Below, piece by piece: positions 6,437-14,813 of a stretch of DNA of 34,595 nt; the stretch's first letter is position 1; the number at the start of each line of letters is the position of its first letter. A program made the position numbers and the translations under genes. The notes under the pieces are model-generated. The model saw only the letters and a list, made by a program, of their open reading frames with translations, was not told where the DNA came from and did no database searches. The stretch covers positions 1 through 34,595 of the IMG/VR virus record IMGVR_UViG_3300046522_000253; one strand, given 5' to 3'. The stretch comes from a virus.

Positions 6437-9400
6437 CAGGCTCTCCCATTAACGTTGCGGAAACTCACGCCACCAGCACGCCACGACTCGGCCACGGCTC
6501 GCTCTGCTGCGGCCTTCATCTGCGTCTGGAGGTTTTGCGAAAGCGCCTGTTGGTCGAGCTGCATCCCTTCAGAGCTGCGATCCGGAATCGCCACAGTGAC
6601 CGGTGCGTTAATGCTGATGGTTGATCCGCTGCTGCCACCGCTCAAAGCCCGCACGCCAAGCTGGCCGCCGGACGTTCTGGTCAGCGGCATGATCGCCTCC
6701 TCGCCGGCCTCTCCCATGACACCGATATCGCCACCGGCCATGCCAAAGGCTGTTGGCTTGCTCACAATGCTGTTGGTGAAAGCTGCACCGTTGGCAAACA
6801 ACTGCACACCGGACGACCAAGCGCCACCATCGGCCTGAATGCTGCCCGGTGTGAAGCCAGATAGGTCGCCGCTGTAGCCTGCCTGAGTCGATCCTGCTGA
6901 CGCTGTTGATCCCGCACCGCCGGCGAAGTAACTCGCACCTGCGCCGATGAGACTGCCCAGCAGCGCGGAACTGGCTTGCCGAGTAGCAATGCGCGCCATG
7001 TCCGCCAAGATCGATTTCGTAAAGTCCGCGAACGACAACTTCCCGGTCATAGCGAAGTTGACGACTGCGTCCTCCATCGAGCTGAAGGCATTGGTGAACA
7101 GACTTTTCGTCTGCCCGGCGACATCCCGAGCCGATTCCAGGTAGTTCTGCCATGCCGACGTCGCGCCGGCGCTCCAGTCACCCTGGGCTGCCGTCATCTC
7201 ATCGTAATTGGCTTGAACAGTGTCGTGCAGATCCTGTTGTGTAGCTTTCAGCGCTGCCAGCTTCTGGGTGTACTCGTCGAGGCTCATGCCGCTCGAACCA
7301 TCGCCGTACTGGTTTGCCAACTCCAGGCTTTGTTGGTTGAAGCGATCGTCGATTCCGTTCTGCTGATCCGTCAGCCCACGCTGCCGATCACCCTGGCCTA
7401 GGCCAGAAGCCGCACGCAGCCCTTGCTGTCGAAGCGTCTCGACCTGTTGCTGTAAGGCGTCGGTATACGTTTTGACGGCCAGAGTCTGCTTGCGCAGGCG
7501 ACCGTCTTCGTTGGTGGCAATGATTGAAAGTTGGCTGTCCGTCTCCTGCTGCGCCTTGACCATCGCAGTTCGTGCATCCGAGATCTTTTGATCGATCTGG
7601 ATGATCTGCGCCGCAGTCGCTCCCTTTTTGGTCTTGGCTGCTTCCAGAGCTGCGATTTCCGCCTCATATCCCTGGGCTACTTCGACGGCTTCCTGCTTCA
7701 GCAGGCTGACACGTTGCTCCGTGTAGCTGGTCTGCGAGATCACACCGGCCCGCTGAGATGCTTCGAGTTCCTTATCGGCGTTTTTGTAGTAGGCCAGAGT
7801 TTCGGCGAGCACATTTTTTGCGTTGTTGAAGCCCGTCAGGTCGACGCTGCCTGCTGCGCCCTTCGGATCTTTGAACTTGTCGTTGAGGTTCGCCATGTTT
7901 TTGGCGACTGCGGCCGGATCAAGCCGTGCATCGTTCGGGCTGCTCTTGCGGATGTCGTCGAGCTGCTTCTTGTACTCCTTAATTGCCTCGGCGCGCTTCT
8001 GCTCGTTGTTCAGTGAGGATTTCGTCAGGGCATCGACTTTGACCATCGCAGACACAGCATCTTGCTGAGCCTTTGCCTGCTCGCCTTCGTATTTGGCGAT
8101 GTCGGCCGCTGCAGCCTTCTGGTCCTCGAGCATGTTCAGCTGATTGCTGTAGAGCTCAACCATCTCTTTCTGGTTTTGGAAGGCGCCCACATTGCCCGAT
8201 TGCGCCTGCTCCAGATTCCGCCGGGCTTGCTCAATGTCGGCATCGATATCGGGCCGACCCAGGTTCTTCAGGTTGTCCGCAGCTCGCGCGACAGCGTTGT
8301 AACCCTTTTCCCAGAAGCTCAGGTTTTCGAGAATCCTCGGGGTGCGCTCGTTGATCGCATCCGCGTACTGCTCGGTTGCCAGCTTCACGGCGCCGGCATG
8401 GTCGCCCTGCTCTTCCAGAGCGGCGATCTGCGAATAAACCGAAGCTGTCAGGTAGTGGTATTGCTCATTCAGCGCGGCTGACGCCTTGACCGGCTCGTCT
8501 GCGATCTTTTCGAACTCAGCAACCGTCTCTTTTATGGCTTTGCCGGTCGCTTCCTTCATGGACACGGCCGCCTGGGCAATGCCGCCGAAGCTCTCGCCAG
8601 CGATTTTCCCGTTGCCGGCCAGCAGCGCCAGCACTTCGGCAGCCTGGCCAGTCGTGCCGACGGTCGCGCTGACCTGCCGCGCCATTTCGCCAAGTTGGCT
8701 GGCAGTCATGCCAGAGGCGTTACCGGTAAGCACTAGGCCTTTGGTATAGGCGTCCTGCTCTTTGCTGCCTTTGTAGTAGGCAACGGCCAGCCCACCGACG
8801 GCAGCAGCGGCCAAGGCAATTGGCGCAAGAATGGCAAGCAGCCCAGCAGCCGACGCACCCGCACCAGCGCCCAACTGAGCAACAGCACGAACGCCACTGC
8901 CCCAGTCGCCCGAGGAGAGCGCATTGCCGAGCTGCACAACGTTTTCCTGAGCCTGGCGGGTACCAAGTTTCAGCTTGTCGAAACCGGTGGCGGTTTTTTC
9001 CAGTGATGCGTAGTTGCTATTCAGCTTGCCCAGTGCCGAGTTGTACTCGTCCTGACTGATGCGGCCGGCATCGAGATGCTTGCCCAGCTGCTCTACCTGA
9101 GTATCGAGCTTGGCCATGGCCGCACGGGCTGGGTCGATCGCGCCGAGCAGGCTATTCAGCGCCTTCTGTTCATCCAGCGTGGACTTGGCCAACGCCGCCT
9201 GCTGCTTGTCGAGCTGCGCGGTGATCTTGGTGAACTCGGCCTCGCCATAGGCGCCGGTCTTAGTGAGTTTCGCCAGATTTTCGCGCTGCTTTGCCAGTTC
9301 CTGCGTGGTGGTCGCGCCCTTCGACAACGACTTCTCCAGCGCTTCCATCTCTTTCATCAGGCCGACGGCGGACTGCTCCGCTCGATCGCCGGCCTTGGTC

Positions 9401-9474
9401 ATTTTGTCGAGTTCGACAGCGGCCCGGGCGGTGTCGGCTGAGTCAATCTTGATGCCCAGTTCTGCAATGTTCAT
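6436..9474 (-). CDS. H: Tape measure protein (H)
   Basis: 1012 aa; it sets tail length and is ejected during infection. The N-terminal half is rich in predicted coiled coil (KAGDRAEQSAVGLMKEMEALEKSL, LAKQRENLAKL). A hydrophobic segment at roughly residues 205-235 (AAGLLAILAPIALAAAAVGGLAVAYY) is a likely membrane-spanning stretch. The middle has further long charged helices. The C-terminus carries the conserved lambda H-type blocks FADFTKSILADMARIATRQA and GEAGEEAIMPLTR. ATG 9474 has AGGTGAG upstream. Lambda H is 853 aa, so a somewhat longer tail is expected. Confidence 0.95.
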   Translation of the reverse strand: MNIAELGIKIDSADTARAAVELDKMTKAGDRAEQSAVGLMKEMEALEKSLSKGATTTQELAKQRENLAKLTKTGAYGEAEFTKITAQLDKQQAALAKSTLDEQKALNSLLGAIDPARAAMAKLDTQVEQLGKHLDAGRISQDEYNSALGKLNSNYASLEKTATGFDKLKLGTRQAQENVVQLGNALSSGDWGSGVRAVAQLGAGAGASAAGLLAILAPIALAAAAVGGLAVAYYKGSKEQDAYTKGLVLTGNASGMTASQLGEMARQVSATVGTTGQAAEVLALLAGNGKIAGESFGGIAQAAVSMKEATGKAIKETVAEFEKIADEPVKASAALNEQYHYLTASVYSQIAALEEQGDHAGAVKLATEQYADAINERTPRILENLSFWEKGYNAVARAADNLKNLGRPDIDADIEQARRNLEQAQSGNVGAFQNQKEMVELYSNQLNMLEDQKAAAADIAKYEGEQAKAQQDAVSAMVKVDALTKSSLNNEQKRAEAIKEYKKQLDDIRKSSPNDARLDPAAVAKNMANLNDKFKDPKGAAGSVDLTGFNNAKNVLAETLAYYKNADKELEASQRAGVISQTSYTEQRVSLLKQEAVEVAQGYEAEIAALEAAKTKKGATAAQIIQIDQKISDARTAMVKAQQETDSQLSIIATNEDGRLRKQTLAVKTYTDALQQQVETLRQQGLRAASGLGQGDRQRGLTDQQNGIDDRFNQQSLELANQYGDGSSGMSLDEYTQKLAALKATQQDLHDTVQANYDEMTAAQGDWSAGATSAWQNYLESARDVAGQTKSLFTNAFSSMEDAVVNFAMTGKLSFADFTKSILADMARIATRQASSALLGSLIGAGASYFAGGAGSTASAGSTQAGYSGDLSGFTPGSIQADGGAWSSGVQLFANGAAFTNSIVSKPTAFGMAGGDIGVMGEAGEEAIMPLTRTSGGQLGVRALSGGSSGSTISINAPVTVAIPDRSSEGMQLDQQALSQNLQTQMKAAAERAVAESWRAGGVSFRNVNGRA

Positions 9475-9501
9475 CGACTCACCTTGAATAAGTGCCCGTC
9501 T

Positions 9502-10205
9502 TCACGGGCTGTTGTCGCGGGCTTCTGCCATGACGGCGATGGCTTCCGACTCCATCACACGAATGTCCTGAAACACGCTAGGGCGATCCTTCGCAGGAAC
9601 ACCGACGAGCCTCATGACATTGGACAGAACGCCGTAATCAAGCCCGGTTGCGCCGCAGGCACCTGTGCGCCACTGAGTTCCCATCGAATCCATGACGAGG
9701 AACGACTTCCAGTTGTCTGGCCAAACCTCGACAGTTTCGTCGTAGTCCTCTGGTGAAAATCCGAACAGAGCCATCTGTTCGGCGGACCCGTCAGACTCAT
9801 AGAGCGCACGAGCAGCGGCGGTTAGTTTCCCAGGCGGGCCTTGCCGAAGGCATCGCTGTAGGCCTTCACAACGGCATCCGAGACACCAATGCAACTCTTC
9901 ACCAGAGCGGTGATCGACTCGTCATTGAGCTTGTCGTTGAAGCCCCATGCCACGACCAGGTCCTTGATCTGCTCGACACCCTGCTCTACTTCCGCTGCGG
10001 TGATTTCGGTGAGAGTTGGCTGGGTGTCTTTGAAGCGCTCGCCCAGGGCTTCGGCTTTTTCCTTCCAAGCGTCGAATAGTTCGGCCAAGGCCGTACGGTC
10101 TCGATACTTGAAGGTGAACGGAACCAATGCGGGCCTGCCGCCCACCTGAGGGATCGCCACATCGACGGTGAACGTCGGCTTCGGCGCGATGGAAAACTTT
10201 GCCAT
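9502..10205 (-). CDS. GT: Tail assembly chaperone GT, -1 frameshift product (G plus DUF1799-type T)
   Basis: G reads from ATG 10205 through the slippery heptamer G GGA AAC at 9825-9831, right before its stop. A -1 slip there gives ...GGG AAA CTA and continues into the downstream frame (KLTAAARALYESDG) to 9502, about 234 aa in all. The T part contains WRTGACGATGLDYG, typical of the DUF1799 family, which fills the lambda T position. In lambda the same G to GT shift at GGGAAAG makes the chaperone that loads the tail tube protein on the tape measure. The T frame has no convincing SD or start of its own, which supports the fusion. The segment is interrupted at the shift site on the nucleotide level. 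Confidence 0.85.
9822..10205 (-). CDS. G: Tail assembly chaperone G
   Basis: 127 aa, the in-frame product that ends in TAA (9822-9824), four bases beyond the last G of the slippery site. It begins MAKFSIAPKPTFTVDVAIP and contains VPFTFKYRDRTALAELF, which fits G-type chaperones. G binds the tape measure C-terminus and holds it for tube polymerisation. SD AAGGGG lies just upstream of ATG 10205. It is directly downstream of the tail tube gene, as in lambda. Confidence 0.85.
   Translation of the reverse strand: MAKFSIAPKPTFTVDVAIPQVGGRPALVPFTFKYRDRTALAELFDAWKEKAEALGERFKDTQPTLTEITAAEVEQGVEQIKDLVVAWGFNDKLNDESITALVKSCIGVSDAVVKAYSDAFGKARLGN
9825..9831 (-). promoter_or_regulatory. Programmed -1 ribosomal frameshift site (GGGAAAC)
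   Basis: On the minus strand the X XXY YYZ heptamer G GGA AAC occupies the last two G codons before TAA. Lambda uses GGGAAAG at the same place. The -1 frame runs into the T-like reading frame without a stop. Confidence 0.85.
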
Positions 10206-10214
10206 GGGAACCCC

Positions 10215-10862
10215 TTAGGTGTTGTAGCGCGTTGGGCGGGAGGCGAACGACAGCGTGATAGTTCGCGTCATGATGTTGTTGCGGCTCAGCGTTGGGGTCG
10301 CAGTGATCGAGACATACGCGTAGTAGTAGATGGTCGCGCCACCAGGAAGGTTTGCGCGAACCAGACGCGGCTCCTTGTCTTCATCGGCGGCTTCCACCAC
10401 TGCGACGTATGCCTGAGCAGGGTCATCCGCTACTGGCAGCGTCATGCTGCTGGCCGACTTGGTGGTGGGCAACTGACGATCATCATCGTCTTCAAGGAAG
10501 CCGTAGGTCAGGAACTGCTGCTCACCGCCGTTTGCGGTCGGCTCTGTGATCTGAGAGATTTGAGTCCAGCCGGACGCAGCTCGAACCGATCCCGCACCGG
10601 AGCCTGCCGGATAGTTTTTGACGCTGGTGGTATCCACGCCATCGGCCGCGAAGTCGCCCACATCGGAATCAATCACTCGCGCAGGGCGGCCGTTCAGCTT
10701 CGCCCACGCCGAATCAATGACGATCACGTCGCCATTGGCCAGACCGTGCGCGACAGCGGTCAGCACTGCGGGCTTGGCGTTGGTGATCGCGGTGAACGGC
10801 TTCGGGGCGCTCAGAACGCCGGCGATCTCGAAGGTCGTGCCGTTGGGAATCTTGACGCTCAT
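10215..10862 (-). CDS. V: Major tail tube protein V
   Basis: 215 aa. The start is ATG 10862 (MSVKIPNGTTFEIAG), chosen because AGAGGAAA sits 5 nt upstream; a further upstream in-frame start has no SD. It has the tail-tube family architecture: a beta-rich N-terminus, SGWTQISQITEPT and GGEQQFLTYGFLEDDDDRQLPT near the middle, and GATIYYYAYVSITATPTLSRNNIMTRTITLSF at the C-terminal end. It polymerises as stacked rings around the tape measure. It lies between the tail terminator and G, exactly as lambda V. Confidence 0.9.
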   Translation of the reverse strand: MSVKIPNGTTFEIAGVLSAPKPFTAITNAKPAVLTAVAHGLANGDVIVIDSAWAKLNGRPARVIDSDVGDFAADGVDTTSVKNYPAGSGAGSVRAASGWTQISQITEPTANGGEQQFLTYGFLEDDDDRQLPTTKSASSMTLPVADDPAQAYVAVVEAADEDKEPRLVRANLPGGATIYYYAYVSITATPTLSRNNIMTRTITLSFASRPTRYNT

Positions 10863-10883
10863 GGGTTTTCCTCTTTGCAGAAA

Positions 10884-10909
10884 TGACAAAACCCACTCAA
10901 TGGCGGGTT
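10884..10909 (-). terminator. Hairpin/terminator between tail terminator and tail tube genes
   Basis: Minus-strand stem of AACCCGC pairing with GTGGGTT (one G-U) followed by TTTTG. It is a weak intrinsic terminator or mRNA-processing hairpin just upstream of the tail tube SD, which could raise the tube mRNA level relative to its neighbours. Confidence 0.5.
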
Positions 10910-10931
10910 CTGGGTTTGCCCAACGGGCGGA

Positions 10932-11348
10932 TTAGTTGGTGTCGGCTCGGTACTGGAAGGAAACCGGCACGGTGAAGGTCGTGTCGTCTGGAATACCTGG
11001 GCCGGGGTCGACCGGGGTCATAGTCACGACGGTCAGCGCACCCTTCGTATTCCGCTCGTACAGCGGGAACAGCGCGGCGATCTGGTCTGCCAGTGCTCCG
11101 GCCGCACCGCGATACTTGCCCGAGGGCGTCACGATGCTGACCTGAAACACTCCAGTGTACAGCTTGTGGTCGCCGCCGAGCGTGTTGCTCGCGGTGTCCG
11201 CCGGTAGCATGAACGCCTTCAGGTAAGTGGCGCCGTCAACTGGCGTATAGGCCTCGTTCTCGACGACGACCTTCAGCGGAACCGGCAAGGCTTTCGCCCA
11301 GTTGATCAGCTTGGCCTCGTATATCGTAGCGATGATGTTGTGGCTCAT
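10932..11348 (-). CDS. Tail terminator protein U-like
   Basis: 138 aa, similar in length to lambda U (131). Contains YEAKLINWAKALPVPLKVVVENEAYTP at the start and YLKAFMLPADTASNTLGG, then TGVFQVSIVTP and AALFPLYER, the pattern of DUF4128/gpU-type proteins that cap the tail tube and join it to the head. The ATG overlaps the preceding stop by ATGA (11345-11348), so translation is coupled to the gpZ-like gene. It is followed by the tail tube gene. Confidence 0.82.
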   Translation of the reverse strand: MSHNIIATIYEAKLINWAKALPVPLKVVVENEAYTPVDGATYLKAFMLPADTASNTLGGDHKLYTGVFQVSIVTPSGKYRGAAGALADQIAALFPLYERNTKGALTVVTMTPVDPGPGIPDDTTFTVPVSFQYRADTN

Positions 11349-11941
11349 ATCTGGTTGTTCCTGATGGCCTCCTGCACGATCTGCTGGAAGCGGGCCACGG
11401 TGATGCGGACCATGCCACCTGGTGCTTGGGTCGAATGCCCAAACTCGAGCGGGATGGCGTATGGCAGGTTGTTGATGAGGTAGGCAGTTTGTCCGGCGGC
11501 GAAATCGCTGACGGCCGAAACCAGTGCAGCAATCGTCTCTTGTCCGCTCGGATCAACTTCGCCAAACGTGACGTTTTCGACGACATCAATTGAAAGATGC
11601 CAGTTGGCTCGGAACCGGCCACCGACGTAGCCTTCGGGAGCAACGATATCCATGCCGTCATTTAGCTTGCGCCCAGGCTTGAGCCGGCCCGCCTTTGTCA
11701 GGTTGGCCGGATCGCTGCGCAAATCGATGTTGTGATCGTCCACGGCCTTGTTGTACTGATGGGCCACAGTGTTCTGCGCCCAGATCTCAGGGTTGCCCAC
11801 CGGAGACATGCGGATGACGCTGCTACCGACCTCGATGATGATCTCGCGCAGACTGGCGTCGATAGCTTCAGTGGCCTGGGCCGCGAACTCGGCGAGGCTT
11901 AGGGCAAAGCTGCCGGACTGCCCGGCGCCGGCGCGACTCAA
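11345..11941 (-). CDS. Tail completion / HK97 gp10-like (Z-like) protein
   Basis: About 198 aa if started at TTG 11941, which overlaps the stop of the previous gene (TTGA) and has AGGTG 5 nt upstream. The frame stays open further up to 12061, but that stretch (QPAEQGVRSESH...) reads like a shadow of the neighbouring gene. The product has SLREIIIEVGSSVIRMSPVG, GRFRANWHLSID and LINNLPYAIPLEFGHS, close to the gp10/Z family that completes the tail at the head-proximal end. Lambda Z is 192 aa. The start codon is the uncertain part. Confidence 0.78.
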   Translation of the reverse strand: MSRAGAGQSGSFALSLAEFAAQATEAIDASLREIIIEVGSSVIRMSPVGNPEIWAQNTVAHQYNKAVDDHNIDLRSDPANLTKAGRLKPGRKLNDGMDIVAPEGYVGGRFRANWHLSIDVVENVTFGEVDPSGQETIAALVSAVSDFAAGQTAYLINNLPYAIPLEFGHSTQAPGGMVRITVARFQQIVQEAIRNNQI

Positions 11942-12306
11942 GAGCGCACCTGCAGCTCGTACAGGATCGGCGTGCCAGCGGGGTTGATCTCTTTCAGCGG
12001 CGGGACGATTGACCAGGTGCGATTCTGAACGAACACCTTGTTCAGCAGGCTGGGCGCCCACTCAAGCCCCTGCGCAGCGATCTTGAGTTTCTTGTCGCCC
12101 TGCTTGATGAGGCTGTTGTTCTGGAATTCTTGGCCGGTGAAGTCGAGCAGGATGCCTTGGGCGGTCTGCTCGGTGATGGTGTCTGGCGGTGCGCTCCCCG
12201 TATCGGGATCGTACTCGCCGACGATGATTGCTCGAATGGTCACGGGTTGGCCGAATTCTGCGATCATCTCCAGCGCTAGCAATGCCATTTCGTTGTAAAA
12301 CGCCAT
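11938..12306 (-). CDS. Conserved phage head-tail protein, unknown family
   Basis: 122 aa from ATG 12306 (MAFYNEMALLALEMIAEFG) with AAAGGTG upstream; the longer open frame to 12441 runs through the oppositely oriented gene next to it and is not believed. Segments GEYDPDTGSAPP, GILLDFTGQEF and the C-terminal PAGTPILYELQVRS recur in head-tail joining proteins of Pseudomonas siphophages as I remember them. By position it corresponds to the lambda FII slot (head-tail connector). Confidence 0.7.
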   Translation of the reverse strand: MAFYNEMALLALEMIAEFGQPVTIRAIIVGEYDPDTGSAPPDTITEQTAQGILLDFTGQEFQNNSLIKQGDKKLKIAAQGLEWAPSLLNKVFVQNRTWSIVPPLKEINPAGTPILYELQVRS

Positions 12307-12329
12307 TTGGGCACCTTTAGGGATCAGAG

Positions 12330-12635
12330 ATGAATAACGTAGAAAAAGCTGAATACTTACGTGAAGGCATTCGCGATGTGAAAACAGCGATAGCCAACAA
12401 GGATCCATTGACCGTGCCGAAGAAACTCTCACTGCGGACAAGGCTCAAGAAAGTGCTCGACGGAACAAGGGGCAGCGAGGTTTACGAGGACTTGGCGGAT
12501 AACTTCGTACCAATCACGCCGGGCTTCAAAGGCAATGACTTATCCGCAATCGCAGATGCGATCGAGGTCAGCCGCCTTCCTTCACTGGTAGACGTTTTTA
12601 AGGTCGAACTTCTCGAAAAAGATCTGGGCCTCTGA
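12330..12635 (+). CDS. 101-aa plus-strand protein inserted in the head-tail operon
   Basis: Opposite in strand to its neighbours and fits exactly between them. The start is ATG 12330 with AGGGA upstream; the stop is TGA 12633-12635. Codon use is noticeably more AT-rich (many aaa, gaa, tta) than the flanking genes, which suggests recent acquisition. The product is soluble, basic in the middle (KKLSLRTRLKKVLDG), with a C-terminal helix VDVFKVELLEKDLGL; no known domain is recognised. Its stop and that of the convergent connector gene share a hairpin. Likely a moron. Confidence 0.68.
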   Translation: MNNVEKAEYLREGIRDVKTAIANKDPLTVPKKLSLRTRLKKVLDGTRGSEVYEDLADNFVPITPGFKGNDLSAIADAIEVSRLPSLVDVFKVELLEKDLGL

Positions 12636-12643
12636 TTAGGCCC
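12626..12643. terminator. Shared hairpin over two convergent stop codons
   Basis: Perfect stem GGGCCT-CTGATT-AGGCCC. The 6-nt loop covers the end of the plus-strand stop (TGA 12633-12635) and the start of the minus-strand stop (12636-12638). No T tract follows on either strand, so termination would be weak or Rho-assisted. Confidence 0.5.
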
Positions 12644-13139
12644 TCACTGCAAACAATCCGCGCCGTTGTAGGTAGTCTGCGAACTGCGTGGCGCTTGGGC
12701 GGTCCGGTGCCGCCGGCAATAGTCGACCGCTGGTGTTCGGGATCGTCGCGTACTCGCGAGTTACAGCGCCTTCAACACGCTCCAGCGTCACAGCGCCCTT
12801 GCGCTTGTCGATTGGGTCGATGTCGTCGGTGTGAATCTCGGCAGCCAAAGCCATCTGACCATACTGGATTCGAGCCGGCAGGTAGTTGTCGGGCTTGATC
12901 TGGCAATCCAGTTCAACCCCGCGGCGCGGCCAGGCCAACGCCTGATCGCTATCCGTCTTGCGCCCCTTCCAGGTCATTCCATCCATCGCCAAGGCGGACC
13001 GGCGAAGCAGTGCTTCTTGTGCTGGCTCGTCCGCAGGGATGGTCACACCGAACTTACCGGCGTACATGACCAGATCCTCGGCGCTCGCGTAGCTTTCGGC
13101 GTCTGGCTTGCCAGTGCCGTCCTCGATGATGAGTGTCAT
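12636..13139 (-). CDS. Head-tail connector, DnaT-like fold family
   Basis: 167 aa. It begins MTLIIEDGTGKPDAESYASAEDL and has DQALAWPRRGVELDC and IQYGQMALAAEI, the pattern of a family annotated in Pfam as putative DnaT-like ssDNA-binding protein but found at the head-tail connector position in many siphophages. A structural adaptor role is more likely given the context (between the capsid and tail genes). ATG 13139; it ends at the shared hairpin with the 101-aa plus-strand gene. Confidence 0.75.
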   Translation of the reverse strand: MTLIIEDGTGKPDAESYASAEDLVMYAGKFGVTIPADEPAQEALLRRSALAMDGMTWKGRKTDSDQALAWPRRGVELDCQIKPDNYLPARIQYGQMALAAEIHTDDIDPIDKRKGAVTLERVEGAVTREYATIPNTSGRLLPAAPDRPSATQFADYLQRRGLFAVRA

Positions 13140-13201
13140 GGATCAACTCGCTGAATTGAGCTTTGAATGATTGGCCACCGAGTTACCGGTAGCCAGCAGT
13201 A

Positions 13202-13804
13202 TCACGCCTTGGGCAGGTCGGCGACGAGCTTTTCCAAGGTTTCTTTCGAGGCGTTGGCCCGGTAGGCGATGCCAGCAGCATCGAGCCGGGCCTTCAGCTC
13301 AGCAATTTCCTTTGCCTCTTTGGTTTCGTCCGTTTCCAGCCTGGCTTCGGCAGCTTGGGCCAAAAGGTCGTCTACCTGCCTCTGCAGGGTGCGCGCCTTC
13401 TCGGCTTCGGAATCACGCTGGCCGGCAAGCTCATTCATGCTGGCGTGGATGCCGCTCAACGCGTAAAACAAACGGATCGGCAGTTCGCCAGCGCCCGGGT
13501 GTTCCAGCGGTGCCACGCCTTCCAGCGACTCGATCAGTCCACGGAAGCCGTCACGTTCAGCACGTAGATTGCCGTTTTCTTCGTCCAGGCTGTTTTGCAC
13601 AGCGTAGTCAGTGATCAGCTGCGGCTCCGCCTCCTCCCGCGTCACTTCGACGCCGACATTCTCGTAGGCATCAACAACTTTCGGCCATTCGCCAACCACA
13701 ACAACACCGGTCACGCCCGCTTCTGGTCGGTCGAAGTGCTCCGGGTTGCGATAGCGCTTATCTGGGTCAAAGCCAGAGCTTTGAGTGGAATAAATGAGTT
13801 CCAT
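13202..13804 (-). CDS. Structural accessory protein with C-terminal HeH/LEM-like domain
   Basis: 200 aa from ATG 13804 (MELIYSTQSSGFDPDKRY), with CGGAG upstream; an earlier in-frame start has no SD. The middle is strongly coiled coil (NELAGQRDSEAEKARTLQRQVDDLLAQ), followed by an acidic-basic helix (TKEAKEIAELKARLDAAGIAYRANASKETLEKLVADL), which resembles the HeH/LEM helix-extended-helix motif. Such proteins occur next to capsid genes in several phages; their function is not settled. It sits 46 nt downstream of the capsid gene and 62 nt upstream of the connector. Confidence 0.68.
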   Translation of the reverse strand: MELIYSTQSSGFDPDKRYRNPEHFDRPEAGVTGVVVVGEWPKVVDAYENVGVEVTREEAEPQLITDYAVQNSLDEENGNLRAERDGFRGLIESLEGVAPLEHPGAGELPIRLFYALSGIHASMNELAGQRDSEAEKARTLQRQVDDLLAQAAEARLETDETKEAKEIAELKARLDAAGIAYRANASKETLEKLVADLPKA

Positions 13805-13850
13805 AGATATCTCCGTCGCGGCCATCGCTGACCGCTGTCATGGGTGGGCC

Positions 13851-14801
13851 TTAAGGCGTGGTCGTCAGAGTGATCATCACGCCGGCGGTGACCTTGTCAC
13901 TGTCGGAGTGCTTGACCCAGTTCGCCGCCGAACCTACGGCTGCCAAGGTTGGGTTCGCACCGCCGACGGCGTCCTTCCAGCTGTAACCCAGCACATCGAT
14001 GTTGACAGTGCCTTCGGCGCGATAGCCGATACCGAGGTTTTCCTCGTCGTCCACGTTGTACGAGCGGAAGCCAGGCGCCTGGGACTCGGTGATCACCACA
14101 GCGTTCGGCAGCAGGCCGAAGATCACGTCCGCCGGGGCGGTGTCGGTCACCAGCACCGGCTTGCCGAGGGTGCCCGGGAGGCCGCCGTAGATCACAACGC
14201 CGGCTTCTTCGTAGACCTTGTTGGCTATGGCCTCGTCGACGATGTCGAAGTAGGCGCTGGAGTGCATGACCCACAAGGCGATGCGACCGAACTTATCGCC
14301 GAATTTGCGCATACCGCGGGTCAGGGTCTTTTTGCCGTCGGTTTCGATGTTGGCGGTGACAACCATGCCGGCGTTGGAGCTAATAGCTGCACGCAACGCA
14401 GCTGTGGCGTACTGGATGAAGCCTTCCAGGGTTGCATCGGCCACGTCGGCACCGATGATCTGGGAGAACTCATCGACCGGACGACCGCGACGCTTGAAGG
14501 TCTCTTCGGTTGTCTGGTACGGACCGTATTTCCACGGAGCTTTGACGCCAACCGCTTCGCCAGCGCCGATTTTCTTGGCGGTTACCTTGCCGGTGGAGTT
14601 GACGTCGCGGTGTTCCAGTGAGCCGCCGATTTTGTAGAAAGAGCGCTTGCGGAAGTCGCCTTCGATCAACTCGTTATCGAGAACGATCGCGCCGTTGGAC
14701 GAGGCGTTGAACACATCGAGGTTGTCCTGGACACGCTCCAGGTATGCGGTTTGCGCCTCATCGTTGTAGATGATCAGGTCGCTGTTAACGGTTGTAGCCA
14801 T
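13851..14801 (-). CDS. Major capsid protein (Gp13-like)
   Basis: 316 aa. It begins MATTVNSDLIIYNDEAQTAYLERVQDNLDVFN and carries RKRSFYKIGG, GRPVDEFSQIIGADVADATLEGFIQYATAAL, RIALWVMHSSAYFDIVDEA and GIGYRAEGTVNIDVLGYSW, typical of the Gp13-like major capsid family with an HK97-type fold. It forms the icosahedral shell. ATG 14801 has AAGGGG upstream. It directly follows the scaffold gene, the usual order in siphophages. Confidence 0.9.
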   Translation of the reverse strand: MATTVNSDLIIYNDEAQTAYLERVQDNLDVFNASSNGAIVLDNELIEGDFRKRSFYKIGGSLEHRDVNSTGKVTAKKIGAGEAVGVKAPWKYGPYQTTEETFKRRGRPVDEFSQIIGADVADATLEGFIQYATAALRAAISSNAGMVVTANIETDGKKTLTRGMRKFGDKFGRIALWVMHSSAYFDIVDEAIANKVYEEAGVVIYGGLPGTLGKPVLVTDTAPADVIFGLLPNAVVITESQAPGFRSYNVDDEENLGIGYRAEGTVNIDVLGYSWKDAVGGANPTLAAVGSAANWVKHSDSDKVTAGVMITLTTTP

Positions 14802-14813
14802 GGGTGTTTCCCC

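Noticed and set aside
11942-12061. N-terminal extension of the gp10/Z-like gene
   Set aside because: It would run through the coding end of the previous gene in another frame; a TTG at the stop junction gives the family-typical N-terminus.
12306-12441. N-terminal extension of the 122-aa connector gene
   Set aside because: It lies over the plus-strand 101-aa gene; ATG 12306 has an SD and the conserved MAFYNEMALLALEM start.
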